Origin: CAVSWN01 sp046728115
GTDB taxonomy: Bacteria; Acidobacteriota; Vicinamibacteria; Vicinamibacterales; CAVVIG01
NCBI GenBank assembly: GCA_046728115.1
Contig: JBKPDW010000106.1
Span: 1 to 10,733, forward strand
DNA: 10,733 bases
Direction of reading: 5' to 3'
Positions 1 to 7,060 of this stretch are shown piece after piece. The notes beneath the pieces are model-generated. The model was not told the DNA's origin. It made no database searches and saw only the letters and a program-made list of their open reading frames with translations. The stretch's first letter is position 1; each line of letters starts with the position of its first letter. The translations under genes and the position numbers were made by a program.

Positions 1-1
1 G

Positions 2-826
2 CGCGATATCGTTGCGGCGGCGAAGCCGCATGGAGTCCGATCGCCCGACGATCCGGCAGAGGACAATCGGACTCTGGCGATCGAAGCCACGCCGGTGTTC
101 GGACAGCGCGCACCGATCCTCGATATCGCGGTCGTGGACGATCGGCTCGTCGTTCTCGATCCAAGCGCAGTTACGCTCTACCGCCGTGCCGCCGGCGGGT
201 GGGCACGCAGCGACTCGCGCGCGATTTCACCGGCCAGAACGTGGCCGCGCGATGTGCGTGGGCGACTGCGTGTATCCGCGGCCAATGTCGAGGCGTTTCT
301 GCCGGCCACGCTGTGCAGGGCGCCTCTCGACATGACGAGCCTCTCGTGCGTGGAACAGCGCGAGCCGTGGCCGCTCGCAGTCGAGAACAGCGGCCTCGAT
401 GGGATCCGCAACGCATTTCACACGCCGCAAGGCCTTTCGTTCTATTCCGCAGCGTCGCTCACCGCCGATGCGGACGCCAGAGCGGCGCTGGTTGACTCGA
501 CGGGCAACGTCGTGTTGATGGCCGAATCACGCGCGCTGACCGGTCGGATCGGGTCGGCTGACGATGTTGCGGGACTGACGGTGGAATGTCGAAAGGGAGC
601 GTTCATCCTGGCGTCCTCATCGAGGGCAGGCGATCCTGGAGACACGCTGCGCCTCTGGCAAATCGTCAGCCGGCGAGCCATCGCCGCCGCAACGCCACTG
701 ACATTTCCGGGAAAACTCACCGCACTGTGGTCAGCGGAAGGTGCGACCGTCGCAACTGCGGTCGTTCACGATGCGGGCGCCGAGCGATATGAGGCGTTTC
801 AGATTCGCGCGGCTTGCGATCGCTAA
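2..826 (+). CDS. C-terminal part of an unrecognised protein, 5'-truncated by the window
   Basis: The frame is open from the first complete codon at base 2 to a TAA at 824-826, so the gene begins upstream of the window and 274 residues are visible. A GTG at 95 is only an internal possible start: the residues before it read as ordinary protein and nothing marks a ribosome site. I do not recognise the family. The visible part has many short alternating hydrophobic stretches ending in glycine or aspartate turns (for example DIAVVDDRLVVLDPSAVTLY near the start and LTALWSAEGATVATAVV near the end), which suggests a beta-rich, possibly beta-propeller fold. It has several cysteines and no transmembrane segment. 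Its end overlaps the start of the solute-binding protein by about 38 bases, so the two are probably co-translated and may work together. Role unknown; the overlap and long open frame support a real gene. Confidence 0.7.
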   Translation, partial: RDIVAAAKPHGVRSPDDPAEDNRTLAIEATPVFGQRAPILDIAVVDDRLVVLDPSAVTLYRRAAGGWARSDSRAISPARTWPRDVRGRLRVSAANVEAFLPATLCRAPLDMTSLSCVEQREPWPLAVENSGLDGIRNAFHTPQGLSFYSAASLTADADARAALVDSTGNVVLMAESRALTGRIGSADDVAGLTVECRKGAFILASSSRAGDPGDTLRLWQIVSRRAIAAATPLTFPGKLTALWSAEGATVATAVVHDAGAERYEAFQIRAACDR

Positions 827-2204
827 CGCGTTCGTCGCAGCGGTGGCGGTCGAAGCAGCGCGGCCGCAGTACGGCGGTACGCTGCGAGTCGAAACGCGAG
901 CGACGATTCGAACGCTCGATCCCGTCGCGCAGGTCGCCGATCCTGCCGAAGCCGTGGTTGCCCGCCGCATTCAAGCCCTGACTTTCGAACCGCTGATGCA
1001 GGTCGATCCAGTTGGCGGTCTGCGTCCGCTGGTCGCTGCGTCGCTGGAATCGGATGAAGCCGGCTCGCGCTGGCGCGTCCGCCTCCGCACCGGCATCATG
1101 CTCCACGATGGGCGTCCGCTCGAGGGATGGCAGGTCGCAGCGTCCCTGCGCGCCACGGGTCATGCGTGGACCGTTTCTCTGGACGGAGATGACGTATTGA
1201 TCGACACCGCGCGGCCCGAGCCTGGCTTGGCGTGGGATCTCGCGGACCTCCGGTCGGCGATCGTGGTGCGCGATTCGCCGCCGGCACTCAACGGCACAGG
1301 GCCGTTTCGCATCGAGCGCCTGGAAGCCAACCGCCTGCTGCTTCGCGCGCATGACGCGTACTGGTCGGGCAGGCCGTTTGTCGATGCCGTACGGGTCGAG
1401 ATGGGCCACAGCCTGCCGATGCAGCTCGGCGACCTCGAGGCTGGCCGCGCCGATGTCGTGGAGTTGCAAGCTAGTGACACGCATCGAATCACCGACCGCG
1501 GTCTGCGTGTGGCGGCAACGCGGCCGCTCGACGTGTTCCTTCTGGTGTTCGAGCCGCACCGTGCTGCCCGGTCGTACGAAGCGATGCGGCGTCGGTTCGC
1601 GCGCGCATTGGCTCCGGCCGTGACAGCAGACATTCTGCTGCAAGGTAGAGCCGCACCGGCGCGCGCCCTGCTGCCGCCGTGGCTATCGGGTTATTCTCCC
1701 GAGCTGACACAGCCGTCAGCAACGACAGTGGCGCAAGCCTCTGGCGCATCCGTTTCCGCCGAGCAGCGGAATGTGGTGTTGCGCGTCGATTCGTCCGATG
1801 CGATTGCGCGCGGGATGGCCGAACGGATTGCCGTCGATGCTCGCGAAGCTGGATTTGTCGTCACGGTCCAGCAGCAGTCGTCGGGCCTGGCCCCAAGGCC
1901 CGATGTCCGGCTGGTTCGCGTATCGCTGGAAGTTTCCAGCCCTGACCGCGCCCTGGCGCGTCTGGCGCTGGATCTCGGATCGCGGACCGTCGGGCTTGCG
2001 ACCAGCGAATCGGCGCCGCCGCGGAACGCGCCGCTCGAGGCGGTGCTTCGGTTCGAGCGCGCGCTGCTCCAAAACGCGGTCATCGTTCCCATCGTCCACG
2101 TGCGCCAGCTCTACGGCATGGGCGAGGCGGTCGACGTCTGGGACGGCCAGGCGGTGTCTGCGACTGGAGCGTGGAACTTCGCGAACATCTGGATGCGCAG
2201 GTGA
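789..2204 (+). CDS. Extracellular solute-binding protein, family 5 (peptide/nickel-type ABC binding protein)
   Basis: About 471 residues, resembling periplasmic SBP_bac_5 proteins that bind peptides, nickel or other small ligands. I chose the ATG at 789 because it gives a normal Sec signal peptide: a basic start (MRRFRFAR), a hydrophobic core (LAIANAFVAAVAV) and a small-residue cleavage region. In-frame starts at 741 (GTG) and 771 (ATG) would put about 16 or 6 residues before it, and no clear Shine-Dalgarno decides. Family features follow in order: YGGTLRVE opening the mature protein, FEPLMQVDPVGGLRPLVA, WRVRLRTGIMLHDGRPL (the usual 'FxLRxGxxFHDG' region), NGTGPFRIE, and a YWSGRPFVDAVRVE segment. 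There is no lipobox cysteine. It is somewhat shorter than the typical 500-550 residues. No permease or ATPase gene is adjacent; instead it overlaps a sensor kinase by 4 bases, so it may serve sensing instead of, or besides, uptake. The ligand cannot be read from the sequence. Confidence 0.85.
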   Translation: MRRFRFARLAIANAFVAAVAVEAARPQYGGTLRVETRATIRTLDPVAQVADPAEAVVARRIQALTFEPLMQVDPVGGLRPLVAASLESDEAGSRWRVRLRTGIMLHDGRPLEGWQVAASLRATGHAWTVSLDGDDVLIDTARPEPGLAWDLADLRSAIVVRDSPPALNGTGPFRIERLEANRLLLRAHDAYWSGRPFVDAVRVEMGHSLPMQLGDLEAGRADVVELQASDTHRITDRGLRVAATRPLDVFLLVFEPHRAARSYEAMRRRFARALAPAVTADILLQGRAAPARALLPPWLSGYSPELTQPSATTVAQASGASVSAEQRNVVLRVDSSDAIARGMAERIAVDAREAGFVVTVQQQSSGLAPRPDVRLVRVSLEVSSPDRALARLALDLGSRTVGLATSESAPPRNAPLEAVLRFERALLQNAVIVPIVHVRQLYGMGEAVDVWDGQAVSATGAWNFANIWMRR

Positions 2205-4030
2205 CGTCCTTAAGGTCGCGCCTCTTCGGCCTGGTTGGTGTCGTGGTGGCCCTCACGGTGGTGTTGGTCACAGCAACCGTCGCTTCCAGCGCCCGCCGCG
2301 CCTTTGCCGCGGTGGACGCGCAACGAACGGCGGCGCTCGTCACGCAGATTCGTCAGCAATTTGCGGCCGAGGGTGAACAAGTCGCACAGCTGGTCGAACG
2401 CGTGGCCACGAGTGACACCATGATCACGACCGCGAACCTGCTCCGCCGATCCAACGCAGATTCCGCGGCACTCGTCGGAGAGGCGGCTGCGCTTGCGGCG
2501 GCACAAGGGCTGGACTTCCTCGATCTGGTATCCGATCGAGGCACCATTATCTCGTCAGCTCATACACCCGCGCGATTTGGATACCGCCATCCCTGGTTGA
2601 AGCCCGGCACCGACATCGTGCCGGCACAGCGCGAGGCATCTCTCCAGCGAGTGGAATCGTCGACCGACGTTGCGCTGGGGCTGATTGCGACGCGGACAGT
2701 CAGCTCCGGCGACCATCCGATCACCGTGATCGGCGGCCGCCGCCTCGACGAACACTTCATCGGGTCGCTCGCGGTGCCGGCCGGCATGCGCGTGGTGCTG
2801 TATCGCAATATCGAGTCGGAAATCTCGCAGCGCCAGTTCGTCGATGCTTCGGGCATCGTGGCCGATTCGCGAGCGCTCGAACCGCTGGTCGCGCGGGTGC
2901 GGCACAGCCGGACGGAAACGAACGAACAGGTACCGGCATCCGGCGACACGGAGTCGGTGACGGCGATACCGCTGCCCGGTCGAGATGGCACGCTGCTGGG
3001 CGTTCTCCTCGTCGCCAGCTCAGGAAGCGAATTGAGCGCACTCATGAATCGAATTCGATGGAGCGGCTTGCTGTTTGGCGCGGTCGGCATCGTGTTCGGG
3101 TGTGCACTCAGCTACGTCGTGGCATCGCGCATCACGCGTCCCGTGGAGCAACTTGCCGATGCGTCGCGTGCCATTGCTTCGGGGCAGTGGGATGTCCGGA
3201 CGAATGGCACGGACGCGTCAGGAGAGATTGGCGCGCTGGCGAACGCCTTCGATGTGATGACGCGGCAACTGGCGGAGCAGCGCGACCGCCTGGTACAGGC
3301 CGAACGCGTCGCGGCCTGGCGCGAGCTGGCCAGACGGCTCGCGCACGAGCTGAAGAATCCCTTGTTCCCGCTCCGCATCACGACCGACAACCTCCGTCGA
3401 GCCAAAACGCTCGGCGCCGCAGAGTTCGATGAGGTGTTCGACGAGAGCCTGGACACGTTGACGACCGGCCTGACGAGTCTGACCGCCGTGGTCGGCCAGT
3501 TCAGTGATTTTGCGCGGATGCCGGTCCCGACGTTCAGCGAGGTCTCGCCGAACGAAGTGGCGCGAAGCGCGGTCAGAATGTTTCAGGCGCAACTCGGCAC
3601 GGGGAGCGACCTCCGTCCCGGGCGGAGGGACGGAGGTGGCGAGCCCGCCGTCGCCGTCACGCTCGACCTGGATGCGTCGATTGGCTCCATCCAGGCCGAT
3701 GGCGAGCAGCTCGGTCGCGCGCTGATGAACCTGCTTCTGAACGCAATCGATGCCATGCCGAACGGCGGCGACCTCACAATCCGTACGCGCCGGCACAATG
3801 ATGTCGTGCGCCTGGAAGTGTCCGACACCGGTCAGGGGCTGACCGTGGAGGAGCGTCAGCGCCTCTTCACGCCGTACTACACCACCAAAAAGCATGGCAC
3901 CGGCCTTGGCCTGGCCATCGTGCAATCGGTGGTTGCCGACCACCATGGCAGAATCTGGGTGGAGAGTGAACCCGGCCGCGGCACGACCTTTCACATCGAG
4001 CTGCCTGCCGCGGTCCGAGGCACGACATGA
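2201..4030 (+). CDS. NtrY-like membrane sensor histidine kinase
   Basis: About 609 residues from a GTG at 2201 that overlaps the previous stop as GTGA. A GTG at 2171 would add ten residues; I prefer 2201 because its product starts MTSLRSRLFG directly before the membrane helix, as is usual. Layout: transmembrane helix about 8-28; a periplasmic sensor region of roughly 255 residues, possibly Cache-like (FLDLVSDRGTIISSAH); a second helix about 287-308; HAMP about 309-361 (RITRPVEQLADASRAIASG); the H-box AHELKNPLFPL with phospho-acceptor His382; then the ATPase domain with N-box N510/N514, G1 DTGQG at 542-546, LFTPYYTTK, and GTGLGL at 566-571. The sequence before the H-box (AWRELARRLAHE) is typical of the NtrY group. 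It should autophosphorylate and pass phosphate to the regulator encoded next, whose ATG overlaps this stop. A perfect DNA palindrome at 3609-3637 adds about 15 arginine/glycine-rich residues (around 468-482) in the loop before the ATPase core. Confidence 0.93.
   Translation: MTSLRSRLFGLVGVVVALTVVLVTATVASSARRAFAAVDAQRTAALVTQIRQQFAAEGEQVAQLVERVATSDTMITTANLLRRSNADSAALVGEAAALAAAQGLDFLDLVSDRGTIISSAHTPARFGYRHPWLKPGTDIVPAQREASLQRVESSTDVALGLIATRTVSSGDHPITVIGGRRLDEHFIGSLAVPAGMRVVLYRNIESEISQRQFVDASGIVADSRALEPLVARVRHSRTETNEQVPASGDTESVTAIPLPGRDGTLLGVLLVASSGSELSALMNRIRWSGLLFGAVGIVFGCALSYVVASRITRPVEQLADASRAIASGQWDVRTNGTDASGEIGALANAFDVMTRQLAEQRDRLVQAERVAAWRELARRLAHELKNPLFPLRITTDNLRRAKTLGAAEFDEVFDESLDTLTTGLTSLTAVVGQFSDFARMPVPTFSEVSPNEVARSAVRMFQAQLGTGSDLRPGRRDGGGEPAVAVTLDLDASIGSIQADGEQLGRALMNLLLNAIDAMPNGGDLTIRTRRHNDVVRLEVSDTGQGLTVEERQRLFTPYYTTKKHGTGLGLAIVQSVVADHHGRIWVESEPGRGTTFHIELPAAVRGTT
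3609..3637 (+). repeat. Perfect 11-bp inverted repeat inside the kinase gene
   Basis: ACCTCCGTCCC (3609-3619) and GGGACGGAGGT (3627-3637) are exact reverse complements around a 7-base loop, GGGCGGA. A shorter alternative pairing (CTCCG with CGGAG, around a central CCCGGG) is nested in it. The element is read in frame as SDLRPGRRDGGG, a composition unlike the surrounding kinase. Its position in a variable loop and its compact shape resemble a small palindromic repeat that has entered a coding region without breaking it. Mobility is inferred; only one copy is seen here. Confidence 0.6.
4017..4020 (+). promoter_or_regulatory. Ribosome-binding site of the response regulator
   Basis: GAGG lies six bases before the ATG at 4027 and within the last codons of the kinase. 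It is the clearest Shine-Dalgarno among the overlapping junctions of this operon and fixes the regulator start. Confidence 0.55.
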
Positions 4031-5382
4031 CGCGCATTCTCGTCGTGGACGACGAGGCCGCAACACTGGCCTCGCTGTCGCGCGCCTTTCGTCTGGCGGG
4101 CTACGAGGCCGTGGTGTGCGACAACGCGGCGCGCGCGATCTCGCTGCTTCGCCACGAACATTTCGATCTGGTGTTCTCTGATGTGGTGATGCCCGGCACC
4201 GATGGTCTCGCGATGCTCGCCGAGATGCGCGACATCGGCATCACCACTCCGATCGTAATGGTTTCGGGCCAGGCCACGATCGATATGGCCGTTCGGGCCA
4301 CGCGCCTCGGAGCGGTCGACTTCCTGGAGAAGCCTGTCTCGTCCGACAAGCTGCTGCTGACGCTCGAGAATGCGCTGAAGCTCGCCCGGCTCGAAGAAGA
4401 GAACCGTCAACTCCGCCGCCGCGTCGGTCGGCACGAACTCGTATGGAAGAGCGAAGCGATGCGCCGTGTGATGGCGCAGGTCGATCGCGTCGCCGCCAGC
4501 GAGTCGCGCGTTTGCATCCTGGGCGAGACCGGAACCGGAAAAGAGCTGGTGGCGCGTGCCGTCCACGAGCGCAGCACGCGCCGCGATCGGCCGTTCGTCA
4601 CGATCAACTGCGCCGCGGTGCCGTCTGAACTGATCGAATCCGAGCTCTTCGGCCATGAAAAGGGGGCGTTTACGGGCGCCGCCACGCGTCATCTCGGCAA
4701 GTTCGAGCAGGCGAACGGCGGCACGCTCTTCCTGGACGAGATTGGCGATATGCCGGCCGCCATGCAAGCCAAGCTGCTACGGCTGCTCCAGGACGGCGAG
4801 CTCGAACGCATCGGCGGCGAGCGGCCGATCGTCGTGAACACGCGTGTCATTGTCGCGACGCATCGCGATCTCGAGTCGCTCGTCCGCAAGGGTGGATTTC
4901 GCGAGGATTTGTATCACCGCATTTACGTATTTCCGATCACTATCCCGCCGCTTCGCGAACGCGGCGACGATATTCCGCTTCTGGCCGAACATTTCGCCGC
5001 AATTGTCGCCGAGCAGAATGGGTGGAAACGCCGATCGTTTGCACCCGAGGCCCTCGATCAGCTCGTCCACTATTCCTGGCCTGGCAACGTGCGCGAGTTG
5101 CGCAACGTCGTCGAACGGCTGCTCCTGCTGACCGACGATGTGGTGGATGCGTCGACAGTACGTCAGATCCTGGCGGGCCGACAGGCAGGCGGGAATTCAG
5201 CGGGTGGCGGCGCGCTGGCGGATCGCGTCACGGCGTTCGAGCGCGAGGTCGTGCTCGCCGAGCTCGGTGCGCATCACCATCGAATTGCCGAAACCGCACG
5301 GGCGCTCGGCCTCGAGCGCAGCCATCTCTACAAGAAGTGTCAGCAGCTTGGCATCGACATCAAGGCAGAGCGTGGCCAGTAG
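4027..5382 (+). CDS. NtrC-family sigma-54-dependent response regulator
   Basis: 451 residues, the usual length. The ATG at 4027 overlaps the kinase stop (ATGA) and has a GAGG site. A receiver domain occupies about 1-115, with acidic D8/D9, phospho-acceptor D52 in SDVVMPG, S80 and K102 in FLEKPV. The AAA+ domain (about 140-375) has Walker A GETGTGKE at 166-173, the sigma-54 contact loop GAFTGA at 213-218, and Walker B TLFLDE at 233-238. A Fis-type helix-turn-helix closes the protein (about 405-447; IAETARALGLERSHLYKKCQQLGI). All key residues are intact, so it should be an active, phosphorylation-controlled activator of sigma-54 RNA polymerase. Its partner is almost certainly the overlapping upstream kinase, making an NtrYX-like pair. 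The target promoters are unknown. Whether it truly controls nitrogen metabolism cannot be told from this locus, because no nitrogen genes are adjacent. Confidence 0.95.
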   Translation: MTRILVVDDEAATLASLSRAFRLAGYEAVVCDNAARAISLLRHEHFDLVFSDVVMPGTDGLAMLAEMRDIGITTPIVMVSGQATIDMAVRATRLGAVDFLEKPVSSDKLLLTLENALKLARLEEENRQLRRRVGRHELVWKSEAMRRVMAQVDRVAASESRVCILGETGTGKELVARAVHERSTRRDRPFVTINCAAVPSELIESELFGHEKGAFTGAATRHLGKFEQANGGTLFLDEIGDMPAAMQAKLLRLLQDGELERIGGERPIVVNTRVIVATHRDLESLVRKGGFREDLYHRIYVFPITIPPLRERGDDIPLLAEHFAAIVAEQNGWKRRSFAPEALDQLVHYSWPGNVRELRNVVERLLLLTDDVVDASTVRQILAGRQAGGNSAGGGALADRVTAFEREVVLAELGAHHHRIAETARALGLERSHLYKKCQQLGIDIKAERGQ

Positions 5383-6313
5383 GTCGGGGCCCGTCTGGCT
5401 CATCGCGCTCGCGACATCGCTTACAGGATGTGCTCAGTCGTCGTCGACCGTCGAGCCGACGACGCTGAGTTCGACGCCGGTTCCGACCGTCGCCTGTCCG
5501 GCGCCCGTCCTTACTCAGTCCTTCACGGGCCTGGCCGTGAGAGTCGTATTCGCGAACCCCGGGGTCGCGGGCGGCTTGCTGCCGCTCACGATGAGCTGCT
5601 CGCCGTCTTCAGGCAGTTCGTTTCCAATCGGCACGACGAACGTCGTGTGCACGGTGGTAGATGGTCTCCGTCAGACGTTTCCGTGCAATTTCCCCGTAAG
5701 AGTTCTTGGTCCTCCGCGCGTGGCAGCGACGACGTATCTTGCCTTCGGCGACAGCCTGACGGCCGGCACACTGTTCGATTCCTATCCGGGCAAATTGCAA
5801 TCGAGGCTTTCCAGTCGATACCCCACGCAGTCCGTCGTCGTGTTCAATGACGGTATCGCCGGCGAGAATGCGTTCCCGACCGGACGATCGAGGCTGCCGG
5901 TTGCGCTCAATGCGCACCGATCCGAGGCGTTGCTCCTGATGGAAGGCGCGAACGATCTGAACGGAGGCAGTCAAGGCGGCACGCTCGCGCTGGACGCGCT
6001 GACCGACATGGTGCGCACAGCCCGCGGCCGCGGCATGGCCGTGTTTCTGGCAACTCTGCCGCCGCAGCGGCCGGGCGGCGCACGTGACGCAGTCGCAAGG
6101 CTGATTCCCGCCTTCAACGACAGCGTCCGAGCGCTTGCGTCGCGCGAAGGCGCGACGCTGGTGGACGTGAATGCCGCATTTGCCGGCGATCTTTCGCTCA
6201 TCGGACCGGACGGTCTCCACCCGACGGCTCAGGGATTCGAGGTCATGGCGCAAACGTTTTTCAACGCCATTCAGCAGCAGCTGGAGCTGCCGCCAGCAGA
6301 CAGCGGCGTTTGA
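5372..6313 (+). CDS. Lipoprotein with HYR-like domain and SGNH/GDSL hydrolase domain
   Basis: 313 residues from a GTG at 5372, which overlaps the regulator's stop by 11 bases; AAGG lies about seven bases upstream. The same frame is open back to 5138 but that part lies inside the regulator. The N-terminus is a lipoprotein signal (VWLIALATSLTGC) with lipobox cysteine C20, so it is probably lipid-anchored in the envelope. About residues 45-115 resemble an HYR domain (SFPIGTTNVVCTVVDG followed by a cysteine-containing strand). The rest is an SGNH hydrolase: block I FGDSLTAG with nucleophile S128, a block II-like GIAGENA, block III GAND at 192-195, and block V DGLHP with D280 and H283. The complete catalytic set predicts an active esterase or lipase-like enzyme related to TesA/arylesterases. 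The substrate could be a lipid, an acyl group on polysaccharide or an acetyl ester. The coupling to the regulator gene suggests an operon-linked role. Confidence 0.88.
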   Translation: MASRSGPVWLIALATSLTGCAQSSSTVEPTTLSSTPVPTVACPAPVLTQSFTGLAVRVVFANPGVAGGLLPLTMSCSPSSGSSFPIGTTNVVCTVVDGLRQTFPCNFPVRVLGPPRVAATTYLAFGDSLTAGTLFDSYPGKLQSRLSSRYPTQSVVVFNDGIAGENAFPTGRSRLPVALNAHRSEALLLMEGANDLNGGSQGGTLALDALTDMVRTARGRGMAVFLATLPPQRPGGARDAVARLIPAFNDSVRALASREGATLVDVNAAFAGDLSLIGPDGLHPTAQGFEVMAQTFFNAIQQQLELPPADSGV

Positions 6314-6315
6314 CG

Positions 6316-7029
6316 CTACGCCGCGTCACAGACCGTGCCGAAAGCGAAGCCCTTTGCGCGCAGCTCGGGAATCAGGCGCGCTGTGGCGCCGACGGTGTGA
6401 CGCTGATCCTTGAACGGCGCCGACTCGTCTCCGTCGTGCATGACGACGATGTCGCCGTCAGCGATGCGGGGAAGGATGCGATGCACGACAGAATCCGCCG
6501 TTCGTTCCCGGAACCAGTTCCAGTCCCACAGCATCCAGCTCCATCCGATCAGGCGGTGGTCGATCGACTTCAACGCTTCGTACATCGGCCAGCTGCGCCA
6601 GCCGGCATGGGGCCTGAACGCGCGGCATGGGCGCTGGCCGCTGACCTGTTCGATGTGGTCGGCCGCCGCGGTGAGGGTGCGGGCGAGCCGTTCGGCGGTC
6701 ATCATCATGTACGCGCGCGTCGCGGAGTGGAGCGCGACGGCGTGGCCTTCTGCGAACATGCGCGAGACGAGTGGGGCTGTCTGATCCGTGATGTGGCGAT
6801 CGATCAGAAAGAATGTTGCGGGCGTGCCCTCGCGCGCGAGTACGTCGAGCAGATCCGGCGTCGTGGTCGGATTCGGGCCGTCGTCGAAGGTGAGATAGAC
6901 CGTTGGCCGCTCGCGCTTCGGCATGTGCCACGCCGCGCGATCGCCCGCGATCGCGTCGAACAGGAACGGCACCGGAGCCATATGCGCGAACGCCAGGACG
7001 CCAATGCCGATGCCGACGACGAACCACAT
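6316..7029 (-). CDS. NodB-like polysaccharide deacetylase (CE4), membrane-anchored or exported
   Basis: 237 residues. The start is ATG at 7029 (an in-frame GTG two codons earlier is also possible); the frame stays open to 7278 but that part overlaps the peptidase and reads as arginine/proline-rich noise. A hydrophobic N-terminus (FVVGIGIGVLAFAH) gives an anchor or signal peptide. CE4 motifs: motif 1 TFDDGP (D49/D50), motif 2 region HSATR at 101-105, motif 3 FRPHAGW (138-144), motif 4 WDWNW near 168-172, and motif 5 IVVMHDG with H198. The usual metal-binding HxxxH of motif 2 is here H101 plus R105, and motif 3 has His141 where a proline is common, so the zinc site may be rearranged. Members remove N-acetyl or O-acetyl groups from peptidoglycan, chitin oligomers or other glycans; the substrate here is unknown. 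The gene starts 31 bases after the peptidase stop and converges with the SGNH gene with two bases between stops. Confidence 0.85.
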   Translation of the reverse strand: MWFVVGIGIGVLAFAHMAPVPFLFDAIAGDRAAWHMPKRERPTVYLTFDDGPNPTTTPDLLDVLAREGTPATFFLIDRHITDQTAPLVSRMFAEGHAVALHSATRAYMMMTAERLARTLTAAADHIEQVSGQRPCRAFRPHAGWRSWPMYEALKSIDHRLIGWSWMLWDWNWFRERTADSVVHRILPRIADGDIVVMHDGDESAPFKDQRHTVGATARLIPELRAKGFAFGTVCDAA

Positions 7030-7035
7030 ACTCAC

Positions 7036-7058
7036 GAAAAGGGAACAGTCCCTCTTTC
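7036..7058 (-). terminator. Hairpin between peptidase and deacetylase, possible weak terminator or attenuator
   Basis: On the minus strand, two bases after the peptidase TAA, a stem AGGGA/TCCCT (loop CTGT) is extended by GAAA/TTTC with one bulged base and ends in a short T run. This resembles a small intrinsic terminator, yet the deacetylase ATG follows seven bases later, so it could equally be an attenuator, a processing site or part of a dispersed palindromic repeat. No ribosome site is seen between the hairpin and the ATG. Confidence 0.4.
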
Positions 7059-7060
7059 GG

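Noticed and set aside
717..1643. A 308-codon minus-strand open frame opposite the solute-binding protein
   Set aside because: The plus strand encodes a clear SBP_bac_5 protein; this product is arginine/histidine-rich and featureless.
3896..3912. TGGCAC-N5-TTGG, similar to a sigma-54 promoter
   Set aside because: It encodes the conserved GTGLGL box of the kinase and the -12 part is imperfect, so the match follows from the protein.
5138..5371. Longer N-terminus for the SGNH lipoprotein
   Set aside because: This open stretch lies within the regulator gene, and only the GTG at 5372 puts the lipoprotein signal at the start of the protein.
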